Virus record (IMG/VR): IMGVR_UViG_3300044949_001473
Span: 1-35,629 of that record
From: a virus
Strand: one strand, 5' to 3'
Length of the DNA stretch: 35,629 nt
The position numbers and the translations under genes are program-made. The notes beneath the pieces were generated by a model. It worked only from the letters and a program-made list of their open reading frames with translations. It ran no database searches and was not told the DNA's origin. Shown one piece after another: positions 32,595 through 35,629 of this stretch (the first letter of the stretch is position 1; each line of letters begins with the position of its first letter).

Positions 32595-33710
32595 CTAGGG
32601 TATATTAAATATTGATTGAGACACTCCGTACTGATAAGATGATGTTGGTGTTGGTGTTAATGCTGGAATACTAGAACTAGGAGTTACAACCGGAGTACTA
32701 GACGGTTGTGGCGTAACAGTAGGAGTTGGTGTTGGCTGATTTGTTGGAGTAGGTGTTGGAGTTGCTCCACAAGATTCTTCACATTCTTCTATTGTGTCAA
32801 AAAATGGTCCAGAATCACACTCTGTACAAACTTGTGTGCAAATATCAAATGTTCCGATAACAGCTCCATTTTCGTCAATCATCTCTTCTGTAAGACAAGT
32901 AAATTTCAGATTCTCAGCCATTAATTTATTTTTATAGTTTAAAGCATCTTGGTATCTGGCAAAAGATTTTATAACTGAATCAGGGTCGTATGGAAGCTCC
33001 ATGCCTTCATCTGGAATTACATTAGTATTATTACTATTGCCAAGTTGTGGCATTAAATCATTGTCACAATAGATATCCCATTTATTACATATTGAACAAT
33101 CAATTTCCTGTTTGCATTTAGAAGAGGTTGAAATATCTGTAAAGTATACTTCTATCATGGATGAAAGTTGTGGTATGCCTTCTTCATCTATAGGTGTTGT
33201 TCCAATGAATTGTATTTCGTGATCCTCTGCTAATCCGCAGGTTAAAAGTTCTCCACTTTCTTTACCTGTCAAAGGATCATTAGTTTTAAGAATAATACAA
33301 TATGGTCGTTTGATACAGCCAACATCTATGTCTTCTTCTGCAACATTAAATATTTGGCTACATGCTGTTATTGTTGGTGTTAAATATGCTAATAAAAGTC
33401 CAGCATCTAAATTATTTTGATTAAGTAAATATTCTAATTGTTTATAATCATTTAAAATAATACCAATAGCTTCATCTCGTGTTGTTTTTATAGCTCCATT
33501 ACTTGGTAAAGCAATTATTTCAGTAATACCATTTATTGTTAATGGTCCATAAATTAATCCAACAGGAATAAATCTGTCTAGTTCAATAGAGTATGTCATT
33601 CTGCCGTGCAGAATTACACAGTCATTTGGTCCTATGTCGGGATCGATATAAGGAAATCTTTTTGGTGGTACGGGCGGTGTGCCGAATGTTGGTCTATAGG
33701 AAGAACTCAT
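32595..33710 (-). CDS. Cys-rich protein with Pro/Thr linker and IFNIP tail (371 aa)
   Basis: The ATG at 33710 overlaps the stop of the 100-aa gene (ATGA), so I prefer it over a start ten codons upstream. The N-terminal half is beta-rich (MSSSYRPTFGTPPVPPKRFP, 'ITEIIALPSNGAIKTTRDEA'). The middle has 'CIKRPYCIILKTNDPLTGKE' and 'CSICNKWDIYCDND'; the Cys-rich end is 'CTQVCTECDSGPFFDTIEEC' followed by EESCG. A Pro-Thr linker follows, ending 'TSSYQYGVSQSIFNIP'. It is paralogous to the 359-aa neighbour. The small 'C-x-x-C … F-x-T-x-E-E-C-x-x-x-C' unit resembles a compact disulphide or zinc module. Confidence 0.75.
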   Translation of the reverse strand: MSSSYRPTFGTPPVPPKRFPYIDPDIGPNDCVILHGRMTYSIELDRFIPVGLIYGPLTINGITEIIALPSNGAIKTTRDEAIGIILNDYKQLEYLLNQNNLDAGLLLAYLTPTITACSQIFNVAEEDIDVGCIKRPYCIILKTNDPLTGKESGELLTCGLAEDHEIQFIGTTPIDEEGIPQLSSMIEVYFTDISTSSKCKQEIDCSICNKWDIYCDNDLMPQLGNSNNTNVIPDEGMELPYDPDSVIKSFARYQDALNYKNKLMAENLKFTCLTEEMIDENGAVIGTFDICTQVCTECDSGPFFDTIEECEESCGATPTPTPTNQPTPTPTVTPQPSSTPVVTPSSSIPALTPTPTSSYQYGVSQSIFNIP

Positions 33711-34009
33711 GATTTTATAGGTCTCCATGTGGCTTTCCAAATGTTATCTGGCATAGTTAATAAATCTGCTAATAAATTTTCATCAATACTATTATTTGTA
33801 ACATCATCAACATTAGGATCAGAAGAAAATATTAAACTGCTATTAGCGAACCTATCATTACTAAATAAAGATAAAACATTAGTTAGCGGTAATTTTGTTT
33901 TAAATTTATACGATTGTTTTTTATTAATAGAATATGTATTATTGAATGTTTTCCATGTTGCATTGGGCAGATCGTACGATAGTTGATTTTGAATATTAAA
34001 TATTGCCAT
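33707..34009 (-). CDS. Small paralogous protein, NLPNA-W-TFN family (100 aa)
   Basis: MAIFNIQNQLSYDLPNATWK, 'TFNNTYSINKKQSYKFKTKL' and 'LSLFSNDRFANSSLIF', ending 'DNIWKATWRPIKS'. It is clearly related to the 101-aa protein at 31175-31480 along its length. Its ribosome binding site AAGGTG is embedded in the junction after the upstream gene's stop, and its own stop overlaps the next start (ATGA). The repeated pairing with an IFxIP-tailed protein suggests a two-gene cassette that was duplicated. Confidence 0.75.
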   Translation of the reverse strand: MAIFNIQNQLSYDLPNATWKTFNNTYSINKKQSYKFKTKLPLTNVLSLFSNDRFANSSLIFSSDPNVDDVTNNSIDENLLADLLTMPDNIWKATWRPIKS

Positions 34010-34020
34010 TATAATACACC

Positions 34021-35154
34021 TTATGGTATGATAAATACTGATGATGGAGCAGCATAATATGTTGACGGGGTGGGTGTTGGAAACTGTATTTCTGGAGAAT
34101 TTGATGGTGTGGGACTTGGTGTTGGGGGCAAGTCTATTATGTCTTTTGTTGGCGTTGGCGTGACAGTTGTTGTTAATGTTGGAGTAGGAGTTACTGATGG
34201 TTGTGGTGTTGGGGTCGGAGTTGGAGTACTAGTAGGAGTAGGAGTACAACATTTTTCATAATCCTTTTTAACTTTTGGACAATTTACAACAGTAGCAGAT
34301 GTTATTCTGCCGCCACCAAAAGGATGTTGCATTCCAGCATCGAAAGGAATATTAGTATTAACTGGAACTCTTACGGTCCATATTACCTGACCATGAGCAT
34401 TTACATAAGTATCTTTAAAAGTATATTCAATGTAATCTTGACCATTTATGGTAACACATGATGCTCCTGTTATTAAAATAGCGTGTCGTGGAACTAAAAT
34501 ATTGGCGCAGTCCAATGGTTGTCCTGGTCTTTGTGGCTTAATCCATCCGTTGGGTAATGTATAAACGTATGGTGGTGCTATTCCGGCACCATTTTTTATA
34601 TTTTCATACCACTCGGCAAAATCTGGTGGAAAATCTCCAACGCTAAATCCACTCATTATTGATCCAAGTTTACAAACTGCTGTTGCTAATTGTTTATGAT
34701 TTAAAAATCTTTGACTATTAAACCTATAACCTATTTTAATTGTGCATTTTGAAGGATCACAATTACCATCATTTGATTGAACTTCATTGTCACATTTTAC
34801 AGGAATATCAAGACCCCTAGCAGAGTCTATGAGAAATTTTAAGGTTTTAAATGCTCTTGTTGCTCTTTGTATAAATTCATTAGCATCAAAGTTTGGATCA
34901 GCTATTTTTTTACATTCAGCGATTTTTTGTATAAATATAGCAGAGTATTCATTTAATCTCGTGTTTTGTATTTTGGTTTGATTACATGCTAAAAAATTAC
35001 TATAGTCTATATTAATATCACAGGATGATGCTATAGACTGTAGCAGAGTGTTTGTCATGCAGGTTAATTGGTCAATATCGTCTATTCTTTGGTCGATATT
35101 TAATTCGTTTGTGTTATCTTTGCAGTTTTCGTTATTAAAATTTTGGCATGACAT
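34021..35154 (-). CDS. Cys-rich protein with Pro/Thr linker and IFxIP-type tail (377 aa)
   Basis: MSCQNFNNENCKDNTNELNI begins a helical N-terminal part with several Cys ('LTCMTNTLLQSIASSCDINI', 'FLACNQTKI'). The middle is alpha/beta ('FPPDFAEWYENIKNGAGIAP', 'RHAILITGASCVTINGQDYI', 'DTYVNAHGQVIWTVRVPV'), where 'PRHAILITGASC' followed by 'G-Q-D-Y-I' and 'VPV' recalls a papain-like C39 or bacteriocin-type fold, but the catalytic Cys/His arrangement is not convincing. A Pro-Thr linker of about 70 residues follows, ending 'STYYAAPSSVFIIP'. The C-terminal tail is shared with three neighbours; the rest is not. It overlaps the upstream gene by one base (TAATG). Confidence 0.75.
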   Translation of the reverse strand: MSCQNFNNENCKDNTNELNIDQRIDDIDQLTCMTNTLLQSIASSCDINIDYSNFLACNQTKIQNTRLNEYSAIFIQKIAECKKIADPNFDANEFIQRATRAFKTLKFLIDSARGLDIPVKCDNEVQSNDGNCDPSKCTIKIGYRFNSQRFLNHKQLATAVCKLGSIMSGFSVGDFPPDFAEWYENIKNGAGIAPPYVYTLPNGWIKPQRPGQPLDCANILVPRHAILITGASCVTINGQDYIEYTFKDTYVNAHGQVIWTVRVPVNTNIPFDAGMQHPFGGGRITSATVVNCPKVKKDYEKCCTPTPTSTPTPTPTPQPSVTPTPTLTTTVTPTPTKDIIDLPPTPSPTPSNSPEIQFPTPTPSTYYAAPSSVFIIP

Positions 35155-35405
35155 TATTGTGTTACCTGTGATGTTGCGAGTAAATTGCCATTGGGTTGTG
35201 CTCCATTTTGAGCAACTGTTGAGTGTCTATTTTCTCCTATGTACGAAACGGCTCCTGTGGAACTTATTATGTATATACCAGCAATGCTGTTGATAATTTT
35301 GGGCGGTTTAATATAAATGTATTGACGTTCTGTGGCGTTTAGTTTCCATCCTGGTGGAAGAGCGTCATTTTCTGAACTTTCTCCGGTATCTAGATTATAG
35401 ATCAT
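35154..35405 (-). CDS. Hypothetical 83-aa protein, start uncertain
   Basis: The ATG at 35405 has GGA six bases upstream and gives MIYNLDTGESSENDALPPGW, then 'RQYIYIKPPKIINSIAGIYI' and 'GAVSYIGENRHSTVAQNGAQ'. The frame stays open for 22 more codons upstream (…F-L-C-N-N-I-S-L-L-N-T-G-Y-Y) before an in-frame TAG, but offers no ATG, GTG or TTG, so the start may be here or the gene may be damaged. It overlaps the next gene by one base. A beta-rich structural protein is likely; no family recognised. Confidence 0.5.
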   Translation of the reverse strand: MIYNLDTGESSENDALPPGWKLNATERQYIYIKPPKIINSIAGIYIISSTGAVSYIGENRHSTVAQNGAQPNGNLLATSQVTQ

Positions 35406-35629
35406 ATAGTATCCAGTGTTTAATAAAGATATATTGTTACATAAGAAAATTACACCTTTGGGGCTTAATAACTAAAGAAACTATAGTGGGTTAAAAGGGG
35501 AAGTTTAGGTGATACATTTTAGTTTTATGGGTCCGTATTGTGTTTGCACCACCTGGCGGTTTTCGGAAAATATTCGATTGACCAAAAATAAACAAAAAAA
35601 CCCCCTCCCGCAAATTTGATGTAAACTCT
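35406..35629. other. Non-coding right end, composition shift
   Basis: No convincing gene on either strand, apart from short frames under 10-20 codons. From about 35550 the base content becomes less AT-rich ('CACCACCTGGCGGTTTTCGG') and the last part has a run of seven A followed by CCCCCTCCCGC on the plus strand (GCGGGAGGGGG then seven T on the minus strand), which could be one arm of a terminator whose partner lies outside the window. No complete hairpin is visible. Confidence 0.6.

Noticed and set aside
34010-34020. Extra copy of the GTGTATTATA motif
   Set aside because: It touches the ATG of the 100-aa gene, leaving no room for a leader, and its AAGGTG is better read as that gene's ribosome binding site.
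34021-35154. Papain-like peptidase in the 377-aa protein
   Set aside because: 'RHAILITGASC' looks suggestive, but no ordered Cys-His-Asp/Asn set can be placed, so no enzymatic call is made.
35481-35490. CCCACTATAG, like the end of a T7 RNA polymerase promoter
   Set aside because: Only the final part matches; the upstream specificity bases are missing and no phage RNA polymerase gene is seen.
1-35629. tRNA genes, CRISPR arrays, insertion sequences, integrase or attachment site
   Set aside because: None found by eye: gaps are too short for tRNAs apart from a few checked ones, and no direct repeats with regular spacers, transposase or integrase motifs were seen.

Overview
The window is part of the genome of a tailed double-stranded DNA bacteriophage (Caudoviricetes). 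It is AT-rich and almost solidly coded on the minus strand, with ATGA-type overlaps between genes and GGGAG/AAGGA ribosome binding sites. A head module (large terminase, portal, prohead protease with scaffold, decoration-like protein, major capsid protein) is followed by long modular fibre proteins with Mtd-type N-termini and 'GIGTTSP' repeats. This style is common in uncultured aquatic phages. I cannot name the host or a cultured relative. The window is a fragment: the left edge cuts a gene, and no tail tube, sheath, tape measure, lysis or replication gene was recognised.

Layout in the direction of transcription (right to left). About 35.4-28 kb: a run of poorly known, largely Cys- and Pro/Thr-rich proteins, several paralogous, four of which end in the same C-terminal tail (…[S]-[IV]-F-x-I-P-stop), plus a leishmanolysin-like zinc metalloprotease (28737-30005). 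About 28-24.6 kb: two large mosaic proteins with Pro-Thr linkers, one carrying a TerD-like inserted domain. About 24.5-23.9 kb: the only plus-strand genes, a small AT-hook DNA-binding protein and a Tyr-rich exported-looking protein, ending in a clean terminator. About 23.9-20 kb: an overlapping operon behind a sigma70-like promoter/operator, encoding a 51-aa protein, a sigma-region-2 protein with a four-Cys cluster, a helix-turn-helix protein (candidate small terminase), GDP-mannose 4,6-dehydratase, an HNH nuclease, an ERCC4-fold nuclease and a CxC protein. About 20-12.6 kb: the head module. About 12.6 kb to 1: fibre and accessory genes, a possible neck protein, and a truncated protein with a proprotein-convertase P-like domain.

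The most interesting inference is regulatory. The divergent region at 23.88-23.94 kb has host-type promoter elements and an inverted repeat, and drives the operon that encodes the sigma-like factor. Four intergenic gaps, in front of the genes starting at 1548, 12592, 17934 and 31097, share a GTGTATA-A/T-rich motif 28-44 bases before the start codon, and one copy contains TATAAATA, the T4 late-promoter core. This suggests an early (host sigma) to late (phage sigma) switch serving the portal/capsid operon, the fibre operon and the Cys/Pro-rich gene block. The second main observation is the Cys/Pro-rich block itself: a set of duplicated proteins with shared terminal tags, linkers and gene junctions, which may be a virion-surface or extracellular structure. 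Its function cannot be read from sequence alone.
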